Source: Nitrospira sp.
Lineage (GTDB): Bacteria > Nitrospirota > Nitrospiria > Nitrospirales > Nitrospiraceae
DNA length: 64,000 bases
Reading direction: 5' to 3'
NCBI GenBank assembly: GCA_024998595.1
Contig: JACOEK010000010.1
Span: 18,033-82,032, forward strand
Shown: positions 18,129 through 26,347 of the stretch, piece by piece
Layout: the number at the start of each line of letters is the position of its first letter
Numbering within the stretch: the first letter of the stretch is position 1
Position numbers and translations under genes: made by a program
Notes under the pieces: model-generated
Told to the model about the DNA's origin: nothing
Database searches by the model: none
Seen by the model: the letters and a program-made list of their open reading frames with translations, nothing else

Positions 18129-19379
18129 TTATCGAGCGCCGTTCTCGCCGACGGTGACGAACTGCTTGCGAAATCCGACAACCTTTCCAAGGTAGTCGCG
18201 TGTTTCCTGATAGGGGAGTCCGCTGCGAAGACGGTCGTAGAGAGTGGCCGGCTGAAGGCCGTTAATCTGCTGCAAAGCGGTGCGCTGGTCTTTTGAGAAG
18301 GTTTTAAACACGTTGCCGGCGCCGGTGTTATAGGCCGAGATGACGCAGTATTCTCGCGAGACCAGGTCCGTGACGTCGTCGAGTTGAGAATAGGTCAACA
18401 CGTTGAGATAGGCCGTGCCCAATTCAATGTTATTGTCCGGATCGAAGAGATAATCCCGCGAAGGGGCTTTGTCCTCGCCTTTCGCTTTGCGATACGCATC
18501 CCGTCCTCCGCTGGTGGGGACCAATTGCATCAACCCGTAAGCCGGGGCGGAGCTGACCGCGAAGGGATTGAAATTGCTCTCCGTGCGGATGATGGCAAAT
18601 ACGAGACTCGGACTGATCTGGTACCGCTCCGCAAACTGGCCGACCACGGCGCGATATTTTTCGGCCTGCTTGTGTGAGAAGTTGGTCACCATGGGAATGT
18701 TGACGAGGTGTGCGGTCTTGGGGCCGTTCTCCTGCTCGACGGTGCGGGTCGTAATGTCTTTGGCCAGGAGCGACTCCGCGAATTGTTCTGCATCCGTCGG
18801 CGTACGAACCGGCTTGCCGGCCTGATTCATCACCAGTCCCAGGAGGTACGGCTCTTTATCGCCGGTCAGGGTGATTTCTTTATCCGAAAACAGGTCGACG
18901 CTGCGCGGATCGTTGGGAGTCAAGAGCGTGGTGACGACGGCATTTTTCAGGCTCGCACGAGGGTCCTTGTCGTCGAGCGTTTCGATCAGGATGTTTCCCG
19001 CGTCGAAGTCCACGATCGCCCGGCTGCGATAGTTCTGAGTATATTTCACGTACTTCTTTTGCTCGGGTAATTTGACCTCCTTGGTACCCCATTTCTTGCC
19101 GACCTCGCCGGTCAGGGCTGCCATCAACGCCTGGAAGTCTCGTTGAATCGCCCGCAAGTCTCTCAGCAGCGCCTGAGGGTCGCGCCCGTAGCTCTCCACA
19201 CGTTGCCGTGCGATTTCAGCCGGATCCTTCCCGCCGACGATGCCGAGGACCGTTCTGCCCGTGGAGCTGCCGACAGCCCGTTCGGCGGCACCAAGCATCT
19301 TGTCAGTGGTTTCACAACCGGAAAACAGTGCCGGGATGGAGAGACTCAGCAGCAGGAGGGACACACGTCGAGTGAGCAT
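18129..19379 (-). CDS. lipoprotein lytic murein transglycosylase (MltC-like)
   Basis: 416 residues from ATG 19377-19379. A lipoprotein signal has lipobox LFSGC with Cys22. The middle region (about 60-235) resembles the DUF3393 domain of MltC, and the C-terminal SLT goose-lysozyme-like domain (about 240-400) has catalytic Glu267 (IIRTESNFNPFAVS), then YGLMQLVPTSGG and SAYNTGAGNV. It cleaves peptidoglycan glycan strands to 1,6-anhydro ends from an outer-membrane-anchored position. A TATACT box lies only 6 bases before the ATG and no Shine-Dalgarno is seen, so the mRNA may be leaderless. An in-frame open stretch continues upstream to 19496, but it lies upstream of that promoter. Confidence 0.88.
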   Translation of the reverse strand: MLTRRVSLLLLSLSIPALFSGCETTDKMLGAAERAVGSSTGRTVLGIVGGKDPAEIARQRVESYGRDPQALLRDLRAIQRDFQALMAALTGEVGKKWGTKEVKLPEQKKYVKYTQNYRSRAIVDFDAGNILIETLDDKDPRASLKNAVVTTLLTPNDPRSVDLFSDKEITLTGDKEPYLLGLVMNQAGKPVRTPTDAEQFAESLLAKDITTRTVEQENGPKTAHLVNIPMVTNFSHKQAEKYRAVVGQFAERYQISPSLVFAIIRTESNFNPFAVSSAPAYGLMQLVPTSGGRDAYRKAKGEDKAPSRDYLFDPDNNIELGTAYLNVLTYSQLDDVTDLVSREYCVISAYNTGAGNVFKTFSKDQRTALQQINGLQPATLYDRLRSGLPYQETRDYLGKVVGFRKQFVTVGENGAR

Positions 19380-19385
19380 GGCGGG

Positions 19386-19391
19386 AGTATA
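19386..19391 (-). promoter_or_regulatory. -10 box immediately upstream of the MltC-like gene
   Basis: TATACT on the minus strand is separated from the ATG by 6 bases, which places the expected transcription start on or next to the start codon. The -35 region is weak (TTTCCT at 17-base spacing). Confidence 0.45.
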
Positions 19392-19568
19392 CCGAAGGTG
19401 TGGCCGCGAGGAAAAGATAATTTCCGAAAACGTCATGGTCCGCATGCGGAGAGGGTTTTGTCCTGGCAGCAGGGGGGCGAATGCCAGTAAATCCACGTGC
19501 TTGACGCCTGGTTTTGAGGGTCAGTACCATATCACACGGATGGCATCCCGGCATGGAAAGGCGGAGGT

Positions 19569-20195
19569 ATGGAGAACGGACATGTGGGTGTAATGCAGAG
19601 GCGCTTGTCAGTCGTGGTCGGGTGCTGGGCATTCTGTCTTGTGATGATGCTGGCGCCAAGGCCGGGTCTGGCGGCCCAGACGCCCACCGAGGCGGTGCAG
19701 GTCACGATGAAGGATCTGCTCTACCTGCTAACCGAACTCAAGGAGACGAGTCGATCCGCGCAGCGGCAGTGGGAAATCGAGCAGGTGGTGCGGCGCTCAT
19801 TCAATTACGAAGAAATGGCTGAACGTGCATTAGGTGAGGGTGGCGAGAAGACAACCATCGCCGACCGCAGGCAGTTCACCCGGCTCTTTGTGCAGATCTT
19901 GCGTGATGATTTGGCCGATAAGCTCCGCGACTATGCTGTCCCCCAGATGGCCTATCTCTCAGAAGAAGGCAATGACACGGCGGCGCAGGTGGTGGTTGCG
20001 CCGGCCGGCCGGGAGGTCGATACCAGGATTGAGTTTCACGTGATGCAGCGGTCAGGACGATGGCTGGTCAATGATGTGAGCATCGACGGGACTAGTATCG
20101 TCGCGACCTATCACGCACAGTTCTCCCGTATCCTTCGCGAAGGCTCCTTCTCAGATCTGATGGAATTCCTCAAACAGAAAGCCCTCGTTGCCTGA
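19569..20195 (+). CDS. mlaC: MlaC-type periplasmic phospholipid-binding protein
   Basis: 208 residues. A signal peptide (hydrophobic about 13-29, then GLAAQ) is followed by an MlaC/Tgt2 domain. Typical features are WEIEQVVRRSFNYEEMAERALG, FTRLFVQILRDDLADKLRDY and the closing WLVNDVSIDGTSIVATYHAQF. MlaC carries phospholipids between the outer membrane and the MlaFEDB complex. The other Mla genes are about 13.5 kb away at 33637-36170 with no mlaC among them, so the system seems split. GGAGGT directly abuts this ATG; the GTG at 19584 (nine bases after GGAG) or ATG at 19593 are alternative starts. Confidence 0.88.
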   Translation: MENGHVGVMQRRLSVVVGCWAFCLVMMLAPRPGLAAQTPTEAVQVTMKDLLYLLTELKETSRSAQRQWEIEQVVRRSFNYEEMAERALGEGGEKTTIADRRQFTRLFVQILRDDLADKLRDYAVPQMAYLSEEGNDTAAQVVVAPAGREVDTRIEFHVMQRSGRWLVNDVSIDGTSIVATYHAQFSRILREGSFSDLMEFLKQKALVA

Positions 20196-20202
20196 TTCTT
20201 CC

Positions 20203-20223
20203 GGGAGACCTCATGGGTCTCTC
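20203..20223 (+). terminator. short hairpin after mlaC
   Basis: GGGAGACC (20203-20210) pairs with GGTCTCTC (20216-20223), with one G-U pair, around a 5-base loop. It lies just after the mlaC stop. There is no T-tract. Confidence 0.35.
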
Positions 20224-20361
20224 TGTGATAGTCCTGCCGCACCCCACGTTCGTCATCGCTTAACCAGCGTCCTGCTTCTGACTCCGTCATTCACGGAAGT
20301 CTTCCGCAACCCTGACAGTTCACCAACAGACGTAGTTCCCTGATCGCTGTGTCTGCGAGGG

Positions 20362-21144
20362 TTAGTGCTGCGTTCCGAGTTTGAGGAAACCGTACTCATA
20401 GGCCCGCAATAGAAGCTGCTGGCGGTTATGCACGTCCAACTTTCCGAAGATGCTGGTGAGGTGATGGCGCACGGTGATACTGGAAATGCATAGACGTTCG
20501 GCAATGTCCTTGTTGGAGAGCGCTTGGCCGATCAAGAGGATGATCTCCTCTTCGCGACCCGTCAGGAACGCACCAGAGAATTGTGCCGACACACATTGAG
20601 GAGGATCGCCTCCGCTGGTCTCTGCTGCTCCTCCCGGTCGGCGTTGAGCGCTGTGTTGGTATACGGTCGTTGTTGCCGGGAGGCCGCAGACGTGGCTGAT
20701 GGTTGCGAGCAATACCACCGCCGGCTGAATAGTCAGAACGATGCCGTCTATTCCGCATGATACTGATCCTCCACTATGACTGTTATCTTCGGCGCTGGTA
20801 AGAAGAATGATGCGTGTTGCCGGGACAGATGTCTTCACCGTTCGAATGAGGGCTCTGACATCGAAATTGGTCTCCCTCTCGACGATGAGCACATGAGGCT
20901 GCTCTCGTACCACGAGGGTCATCGCTTCACGGGCGCTGGCGGCTTCTCCTATCAGCCGCATCTGCTGTTGCCCGATAAGCGCGGCCTCAAGGCCGATGCG
21001 TACGAGGTGGTTGGTGCTGACAATCGCCACCGTCATCTGGGCAGAGTTGTGGTGTAGGCCGCTCATGGATGAGTCCGTCCGACTTACGGACTTATCGCGA
21101 GGAAACGGCTGGGCTTCTGGTCGCTTCGCGTCGACAATATTCAT
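20362..21144 (-). CDS. LuxR-type regulator with a receiver-like domain lacking the phosphoacceptor Asp
   Basis: 260 residues from ATG 21142-21144. The receiver-like part begins at MTVAIVSTNH (ATG 21034-21036), which may be the real start; none of the candidates has a good Shine-Dalgarno. In this domain the usual acidic pair is replaced (STN), and the phosphoacceptor position holds Glu53 (HVLIVERETN, counted from MTVAI). The C-terminal LuxR helix-turn-helix is complete: LTGREEEIILLIGQALSNKD and ITVRHHLTSIFGKL. It probably binds DNA but is unlikely to be switched by ordinary phosphorylation. It is the last gene of the signalling block and overlaps the previous gene. Confidence 0.75.
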   Translation of the reverse strand: MNIVDAKRPEAQPFPRDKSVSRTDSSMSGLHHNSAQMTVAIVSTNHLVRIGLEAALIGQQQMRLIGEAASAREAMTLVVREQPHVLIVERETNFDVRALIRTVKTSVPATRIILLTSAEDNSHSGGSVSCGIDGIVLTIQPAVVLLATISHVCGLPATTTVYQHSAQRRPGGAAETSGGDPPQCVSAQFSGAFLTGREEEIILLIGQALSNKDIAERLCISSITVRHHLTSIFGKLDVHNRQQLLLRAYEYGFLKLGTQH

Positions 21145-21499
21145 AACAGCTTGAAAGGACGAGATCGCCTGAGAAACGCACCGTGCCACAGACCTGGCCC
21201 ATAAGCAGTGCCCAGTCAGCAACATGGGCAGCCAGTTGGGTCGGAGGCATCCCTTGGGTTCGAAACAGATTGATCGCGATCGTCGAGAGGACCACTTTGA
21301 GATGAGATAGGGAAGGGCCATAGCTGAACACGTATTCATGTTGTCCCGTGAAGAGCAGTTGCACTCCCTCCCGGGCTTTCATGCCACGATGTCCGCAGCG
21401 AGGACAATGCAGGCATTCAAGACCGCTGCGTGCGTCATATCCGGCACGAATGTCAGCTTCCATCAGATGGCCGCAGTGAGTCGCTGGACACAGCATCAT
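21092..21499 (-). CDS. hypothetical Cys-rich small protein
   Basis: 135 residues, starting at one of two adjacent ATGs (21494-21499) after CAGGGAGATCATT. Two Cys-containing clusters near the N-terminus, CPATHCGH and CLHCPRCGHRG, suggest a zinc ribbon. No further domain is recognised. The 3' end overlaps the possible start of the LuxR-type gene, so the two may be coupled. Function unknown. Confidence 0.6.
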   Translation of the reverse strand: MMLCPATHCGHLMEADIRAGYDARSGLECLHCPRCGHRGMKAREGVQLLFTGQHEYVFSYGPSLSHLKVVLSTIAINLFRTQGMPPTQLAAHVADWALLMGQVCGTVRFSGDLVLSSCYEYCRREATRSPAVSSR

Positions 21500-21544
21500 A
21501 ATGATCTCCCTGAAGAATAGTCGGTGCATTGCGCGGCTGCCGTC

Positions 21545-21859
21545 TCAGGCGCTATGAAGCGACGGAGCTCCGGAGCGGCCGGAGCCTTTTCGGCTTTGAG
21601 GGATGGATGCTGCCTGGACCATCCGTTCGGCCTCCAGCCAGTCTTCGCAGTCGTATCCGGCCTGTTGTCCTCGTTGCTGATAGAGCGCATAGGCCAGTTG
21701 CTCAATCCGCGCTCTAACATCCTCGGGTGTTCCTAAAGGCTCGATCGCCGGGGTTGATAGCACCCGATTCTTTCGTTTTGATATCGATCGGCTTGTTCCC
21801 CCCCGGGAGTTTCGTGTGGGTTCGTCAGCCGCAGATGCCTGTGCATTACGTTCTGTCAT
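21545..21859 (-). CDS. DUF2934 domain protein
   Basis: 104 residues from ATG 21857-21859, eight bases after AGGAG. The central motif RIEQLAYALYQQRG...DCEDWLEAERMV (about 50-80) is the DUF2934 signature, a short helical module common in Nitrospirota and Deltaproteobacteria. N- and C-terminal parts are low-complexity and polar. Function unknown. It lies within the run of small regulatory genes. Confidence 0.8.
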   Translation of the reverse strand: MTERNAQASAADEPTRNSRGGTSRSISKRKNRVLSTPAIEPLGTPEDVRARIEQLAYALYQQRGQQAGYDCEDWLEAERMVQAASIPQSRKGSGRSGAPSLHSA

Positions 21860-21918
21860 GATGAGCACTCCTTGCTGAATAAAGGCCGTCTGGTGATGGG
21901 TTGCAAGCCAATGTTGCG

Positions 21919-22347
21919 TTACTGAAGTCGGATGCAGGGGATGCCGAGTGTCGCCAGCAGCACCTCTTCTACGGGGTGCTCCAGCGGTGGACTGGTGGAT
22001 CCTGCGGGGAAGCTGTCGATGGAACGAACGAGGCGGCTCATGACTCGATGGGCCGGTTGAGTGAGCGCCAGCACGGGCGCCTGCGGGCAGAGAGCATTGA
22101 CGGTACGGAGGGCATCAATGCCTGGGGAGTCTTGATGGGAACCTCCACAATCCTGACTGAGAAGGATGGCCTCGGGCTGGATTTCGCCGAGTTGTGCCAG
22201 TGTGGACTCAAGGTCTCGTACGAGAACCGCATGGTACCCGCTCGTCGCCAGACAATCGGCAAGTTTGAGCCCGAATTGCAGCTCGGAATCGACGATCATG
22301 ACACGCGATCTCCCCGGTTGTTTAGCATGGTGCATCGTGGGACTCAT
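21919..22347 (-). CDS. stand-alone receiver-like protein lacking the phosphoacceptor Asp
   Basis: 142 residues from ATG 22345-22347 after a strong AAGGAGG. Residues about 14-130 have a CheY-like pattern: RVMIVDSELQ at strand 1 and PEAILLSQD at strand 3, where the phosphorylated Asp would be. The aligned residue is Ser64. Asp66 is nearby but shifted by two. The conserved Lys near strand 5 is also not evident. It may be a pseudo-receiver acting through protein contact. Confidence 0.65.
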   Translation of the reverse strand: MSPTMHHAKQPGRSRVMIVDSELQFGLKLADCLATSGYHAVLVRDLESTLAQLGEIQPEAILLSQDCGGSHQDSPGIDALRTVNALCPQAPVLALTQPAHRVMSRLVRSIDSFPAGSTSPPLEHPVEEVLLATLGIPCIRLQ

Positions 22348-22374
22348 CGGCGGCCCTCCTTCTTCATCACCTGG

Positions 22375-22650
22375 TCAATTGCAGCCGTCCCCAAGTAATC
22401 CTTCCGCAGCCGTGACGGTGGCGACATGGCGGAAGAGATTCGATTCCGTACTCGCGAGGGACACCATATACTGGAAGCGTGGCAGGGGGCGGAGGATGAT
22501 CGCTCCTCTCCGTGAAAGGATGTCGACCGCCATGAATACCTGATTCCAGGTACAGGTCTGAAGCCGCTGCGCCAACAGTTCCAGCGTGCAAGTTCCGCGT
22601 CGTGTGAGCTCTCTGGTGATCAGTCCCTCAATGTCGGTGAGCGTGGTCAT
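22375..22650 (-). CDS. small winged-helix-like hypothetical protein (91 aa)
   Basis: The ATG at 22648-22650 follows AGAGGAGCTTTCAC, a good ribosome binding site. The helical N-terminal half (ITRELTRRGTCTLELLAQRL) followed by VFMAVDILSRRGAIILRPL looks like a small winged helix-turn-helix, but no family can be named with confidence. It stands 27 bases before the receiver-like gene and is probably cotranscribed with it. Confidence 0.55.
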   Translation of the reverse strand: MTTLTDIEGLITRELTRRGTCTLELLAQRLQTCTWNQVFMAVDILSRRGAIILRPLPRFQYMVSLASTESNLFRHVATVTAAEGLLGDGCN

Positions 22651-22900
22651 GTGAAAGCTCCTCTGTGGTTACTGCATTGCCCTCAAGAAGAGTCAGCTGG
22701 TTGAGATGCACCGTTTCTGACGCTTCAGTCTTCGTGGCGACTCAGGGGACTCAAGAGACGCGACAGTGCTAGGTGTACCCCTTGGGAGGGATGCATACCA
22801 TCGCCCTTTGCGCAAAATGCGCGTCGCCGTTTTAGACGGAGTGCGTGTCGCCGTTTATGCTACGAATTCGCGAGGGGGCAGGAGCTACAGCCGAATGGAG
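22651..22900 (-). promoter_or_regulatory. upstream region with palindrome and two direct repeats
   Basis: In 250 bp between the NarL-type regulator and the next gene there is GCGCAAAATGCGC (near 22810-22822), a palindrome with an AAA centre. Two copies of GTCGCCGTTT lie at 22823-22832 and 22847-22856, 24 bases apart. Tandem sites at this position could bind a response regulator, but no promoter match is clear. Confidence 0.3.
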
Positions 22901-23575
22901 TCATGAGCCGAGACGGTTTACGAGACGATTTTCGATGGCGTAATGCGTTAATTCGGTATTGTTCTTGAGTTGCATTTTTTCGAGGATACGCGCCCGGTAG
23001 GTATTGATGGTGCTGATTCCAACGCAGAGATCATCCGCGATCTCTTTGAGGCTTTTGCCGACCGCGATTAAACACATGACCTGATATTCGCGGTCGGAGA
23101 GCAGCTCGTGCAGGGGTCTTTCGTCCTGCTCATTGAGGTTGGCGACGAGTAATTCCGCCATGGATGCGCTCACAAATTTTCCGCCTCCCAGAATCTTTCG
23201 GAGGGCTTGGACTAAGTCGTTCGGCGCGCTGTCTTTGGTGAGGTACCCGGCAGCCCCCGCTTTGAGCATTCTCCGGGCCAGTTGATCTTCGGGGTAGGCG
23301 CTGAGCACCAGGACTGGAAGTTTCGGACAGACCTGCTTGAGGTCCTTCAAGGCATCGAGACCGCTCTTGCCCGGCATGCCGACATCGAGGACCACGATGT
23401 CCCATGTGAATTTCCGGATCCTGTCGATCATTTCCTCCGCGTTTTGCGCTTCACCGATAACGGCGCCCTGAAACTGCTCGTTGAGAATTTGTTTGACGCC
23501 TTGTCGAACGACCGCATGATCATCCACGACCAGAATTTTTGTCACGATATACTCCGTCTGTTGCGCCTGGCTCAA
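22901..23575 (-). CDS. NarL/FixJ-family response regulator
   Basis: 224 residues, or 214 if translation begins at the GTG at 23543-23545 (after ACGGAGTATATC), which puts the start directly at TKILVVDDH. The receiver domain has the acidic pair DD, phosphoacceptor Asp in VVLDVGMPGKSG, and Lys in YLTKDSA. The C-terminal LuxR helix-turn-helix includes LSDREYQVMCLIAVGKSLKE and STINTYRARIL. It follows the PAS histidine kinase by 36 bases, and since that kinase is of the NarX type, the two are a likely cognate pair. Confidence 0.92.
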   Translation of the reverse strand: MSQAQQTEYIVTKILVVDDHAVVRQGVKQILNEQFQGAVIGEAQNAEEMIDRIRKFTWDIVVLDVGMPGKSGLDALKDLKQVCPKLPVLVLSAYPEDQLARRMLKAGAAGYLTKDSAPNDLVQALRKILGGGKFVSASMAELLVANLNEQDERPLHELLSDREYQVMCLIAVGKSLKEIADDLCVGISTINTYRARILEKMQLKNNTELTHYAIENRLVNRLGS

Positions 23576-23611
23576 GGGGCCGGTCAGTGCGGCACAAATC
23601 TGCTCCCGTGT

Positions 23612-25855
23612 TCACCCCTGGGGCGGCTGTTCAAGAGGAATCCTCACACGCACGATGGTTCCGGATTCGGCATTGCCTATGAAGGTGATGTTCCCGCCGA
23701 GCAGGAGGGCGCGTTCTCGCATTCCGACCAAGCCCAGGGACTGAGGATCGGCTTGCTCCGATTCGGTGATGCCGCGCCCATTGTCTTGTACTTCAAGGAC
23801 CAGCCCGCCGGCCTGCTCCTGGAGAGTGATCTTGACGAGTGAGGCCTTCGCATGGCGAACCACATTGGTCAGGATTTCCTGGAAAATTCTAAACATGGCG
23901 GTCGATGCGGTCTGGGACAGGGGCGCGGACCGTAGATAGATGTCTAGCCGGCATTGAATGGCGGTGCGTGATTGAAACTCTGAAGTTTGCCATTCAATCG
24001 CAGGAATCAGGCCGAGCTGATCCAGCACGATGGGGCGCAGATCCGTGGCAATTCTTCGAACGGACTGGATCGTGGCGTCGACAAGCCCCGAAATCGATTC
24101 CAGCCGGTTCTGCAGAGCCGGCGCCATATCGGCGAGCTGGTCACGCAACAAGGAGAGTTCCAGTTTCACGCCGGTCAACGCCTGGCCTAGTTCGTCGTGG
24201 ATCTCGCGCGCGATGAGGATCCGTTCCTCTTCCCGCACCGATTCCAGACGGGCGGTCAGCTTTCTCAGCTGATCGTGCGAGGCGGTCAGTTGCTGCTCAG
24301 CTCGCTTGCGGTCAGTATTGTCAAGAAAGACGACCACGGCTCCGGTGACGAGTCCCTGTTCCACGACAGGGAAGGACGAGTATTCGACCGGAAATGACGT
24401 CCCATCCCTGCGCCAATACACCTCATCATCGACCTTGCGGCCTTGTCCGTCCGCCAGCGTTTCGTGGATATGGCAGCGTGTACGGGGATATAGGGCACCG
24501 TCGCGTGATGAATGATGGATCTGCTCATGCATGTCGAGGCCGAGGAGTGCATCTGGCGGGTATCCTAAAATGCGTGATGCCGATGAATTGATAAACGTGC
24601 ACCGACCCTGTCGATCGATGCCGTAAATGCCTTCCCCCGTGGATTCCAGCAGCAGGAGGCGATCCTTGGCGAGTTGCTGCCGGGCTTCTTCCGCCCGTTG
24701 TTTATCAGTAATGTCGGTGGCGATTCCGCAGAGTGCATAACAGCGGCCCTCAGCATTGCGCAGGGGGAATTTCACGACAATGCTGGTGTGGGTGCCGTCG
24801 TCGTGTACAGCCGATTCTTCGAATCGCATCGGGGCGTCGGCTTCCAGCACCTTCCGGTCATTCTCGCGGAATGCCGTGGCCTGGGCGGGCGGAAAGATTT
24901 CGTCGTCGGTTTTGCCGACGAGATCTTTCTGGGTCAGATGGGACACGGTTTCAAATTGCCGGTTCGCCTGGAGGTATCGCCCTTCCAGGTCCTTGAGAAA
25001 AATCAGGGCGGGACTGTTGTCCATGATCGCTCGAAAGCGGTCCTCGCTGTCCCGCAGCGCTTCATCCGTGCGTCTGGATTCGGTGATGTCGCGAAAGACT
25101 ATCACTCCGCCTTTGACCAGTCCCATCTCATCCCGCAAGGGCCTGGCGGATACATCAAGCCACAGGTCGTCACCCTGACTCCGGCGTTTGAGAAACAGCG
25201 TCGCGCCGGTCACGGATTCTCCCTGAATGGCCCGTGCCAGAGGGATGGCCTCAGGCGGGTAGGCTGTCACCCTGTCAGGGAGACATATGGTGAAGTCGTC
25301 GGACCATTGACCGACTGTCCGTTTGGCCGGACCGCTCCCTAAGATATGTTCTGCGGCGGGATTCCAGACGCGAAATGTGCCTGTTTCATCAGCCATGACG
25401 ACGCCGTCGGCCATGCTATTGAGGACCGATTGGAGAAAGCGTGTCTGTTCGCGCAGTTCTTCTTCCAGCCGCTTGCGTCCGACGGCATACCTCAATGCGC
25501 GCGAGAGCAGGGGCGCCGACGTCTGTCCCTTGATCAGATAGTCTTGCGCTCCCGCCTGGATGAGGTGCAGGCCTAACTCTTCGTCCTCCAGACCGGTCAT
25601 CAGCACGATCGGAATCCCACGCGCCGCGGCATGCATCCTGATCAGGGTTTCAACACCCTGACTGTCGGGCAACGACAGATCCAGGAGAATGACATCAATC
25701 GTGGCCTCGTTCAGACATCGGATCCCAGCATCGAGACGGCCGACTTGCGTGAGAGGGAACTGCCCATACCGGGTTTCCCCCAGGAGCTCACGCACCAGGC
25801 GAATGTCGCCAGGATTGTCCTCGATCAAGAGGACATGGATGGGACGGCTATTCAT
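23612..25855 (-). CDS. receiver-PAS histidine kinase (NarX-type HisKA_3)
   Basis: 747 residues from ATG 25853-25855, which overlaps the preceding stop (ATGA). In order: a receiver domain ([14 protein letters not shown], Asp in [12 protein letters not shown]), three PAS/PAC modules each followed by a short coil, a HisKA_3 dimerisation domain ([19 protein letters not shown], His near 560), and an ATPase domain ([18 protein letters not shown]). No membrane segment is seen, so it is cytoplasmic. The N-terminal receiver means it can be an intermediate in a phosphorelay, probably fed by the membrane kinase two genes upstream. The signals sensed by the PAS domains are unknown. Confidence 0.9.
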   Translation of the reverse strand: MNSRPIHVLLIEDNPGDIRLVRELLGETRYGQFPLTQVGRLDAGIRCLNEATIDVILLDLSLPDSQGVETLIRMHAAARGIPIVLMTGLEDEELGLHLIQAGAQDYLIKGQTSAPLLSRALRYAVGRKRLEEELREQTRFLQSVLNSMADGVVMADETGTFRVWNPAAEHILGSGPAKRTVGQWSDDFTICLPDRVTAYPPEAIPLARAIQGESVTGATLFLKRRSQGDDLWLDVSARPLRDEMGLVKGGVIVFRDITESRRTDEALRDSEDRFRAIMDNSPALIFLKDLEGRYLQANRQFETVSHLTQKDLVGKTDDEIFPPAQATAFRENDRKVLEADAPMRFEESAVHDDGTHTSIVVKFPLRNAEGRCYALCGIATDITDKQRAEEARQQLAKDRLLLLESTGEGIYGIDRQGRCTFINSSASRILGYPPDALLGLDMHEQIHHSSRDGALYPRTRCHIHETLADGQGRKVDDEVYWRRDGTSFPVEYSSFPVVEQGLVTGAVVVFLDNTDRKRAEQQLTASHDQLRKLTARLESVREEERILIAREIHDELGQALTGVKLELSLLRDQLADMAPALQNRLESISGLVDATIQSVRRIATDLRPIVLDQLGLIPAIEWQTSEFQSRTAIQCRLDIYLRSAPLSQTASTAMFRIFQEILTNVVRHAKASLVKITLQEQAGGLVLEVQDNGRGITESEQADPQSLGLVGMRERALLLGGNITFIGNAESGTIVRVRIPLEQPPQG

Positions 25856-26316
25856 ACGGTTCCATGCTGGTTCGGTGCCGGTAACACGACGATCCCCAGC
25901 CAAAAGTCCTCGATCGATCGCACCACCCGGACGAACTGATCGAGGTCGACCGGCTTCGTGATGTAGCAGTTGGCATGGAGGTTATAACTTTTCAGCACGT
26001 CCTGTTCATCTTGCGAGGTGGTCAGGACGACCACGGGGATACGCTTCAAGCTGTCATCTGCCTTGATGTCGGCGAGGACCTCGCGGCCGTCCTTTCTTGG
26101 CAGATTCAGATCCAGCACGATGAGGTGCGGCCGGGGCGCTGCGGTATACGCTCCCTGCCTCCGGAGAAAGGCCAATGCCTCGACGCCGTCCTTGAGGACC
26201 GTGAGATGATTGATCACCTTGGCTTCCTTCAAGGCTTCAATGGTCAGACGAACATCTCCGGGATTGTCTTCCACCAGGAGAATTTCAATCGGCTTTACCA
26301 GCTCTGGAACGACCAT
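25852..26316 (-). CDS. single-domain response regulator (Rcp1-like)
   Basis: 154 residues from ATG 26314-26316, preceded by AAAGGAGCAATCGCG. The open frame continues upstream but there overlaps the kinase gene. Complete receiver features: VEDNPGD, Asp in [13 protein letters not shown], Thr/Ser in [11 protein letters not shown], Lys in [15 protein letters not shown] and LPRKDGRE are typical of Rcp1-type regulators of phytochrome-like kinases. No output domain. It sits between the membrane kinase (31-base gap) and the receiver-PAS kinase (4-base overlap). Confidence 0.9.
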   Translation of the reverse strand: MVVPELVKPIEILLVEDNPGDVRLTIEALKEAKVINHLTVLKDGVEALAFLRRQGAYTAAPRPHLIVLDLNLPRKDGREVLADIKADDSLKRIPVVVLTTSQDEQDVLKSYNLHANCYITKPVDLDQFVRVVRSIEDFWLGIVVLPAPNQHGTV

Positions 26317-26347
26317 CGCGATTGCTCCTTTGGACTGTGGAGGTGCA

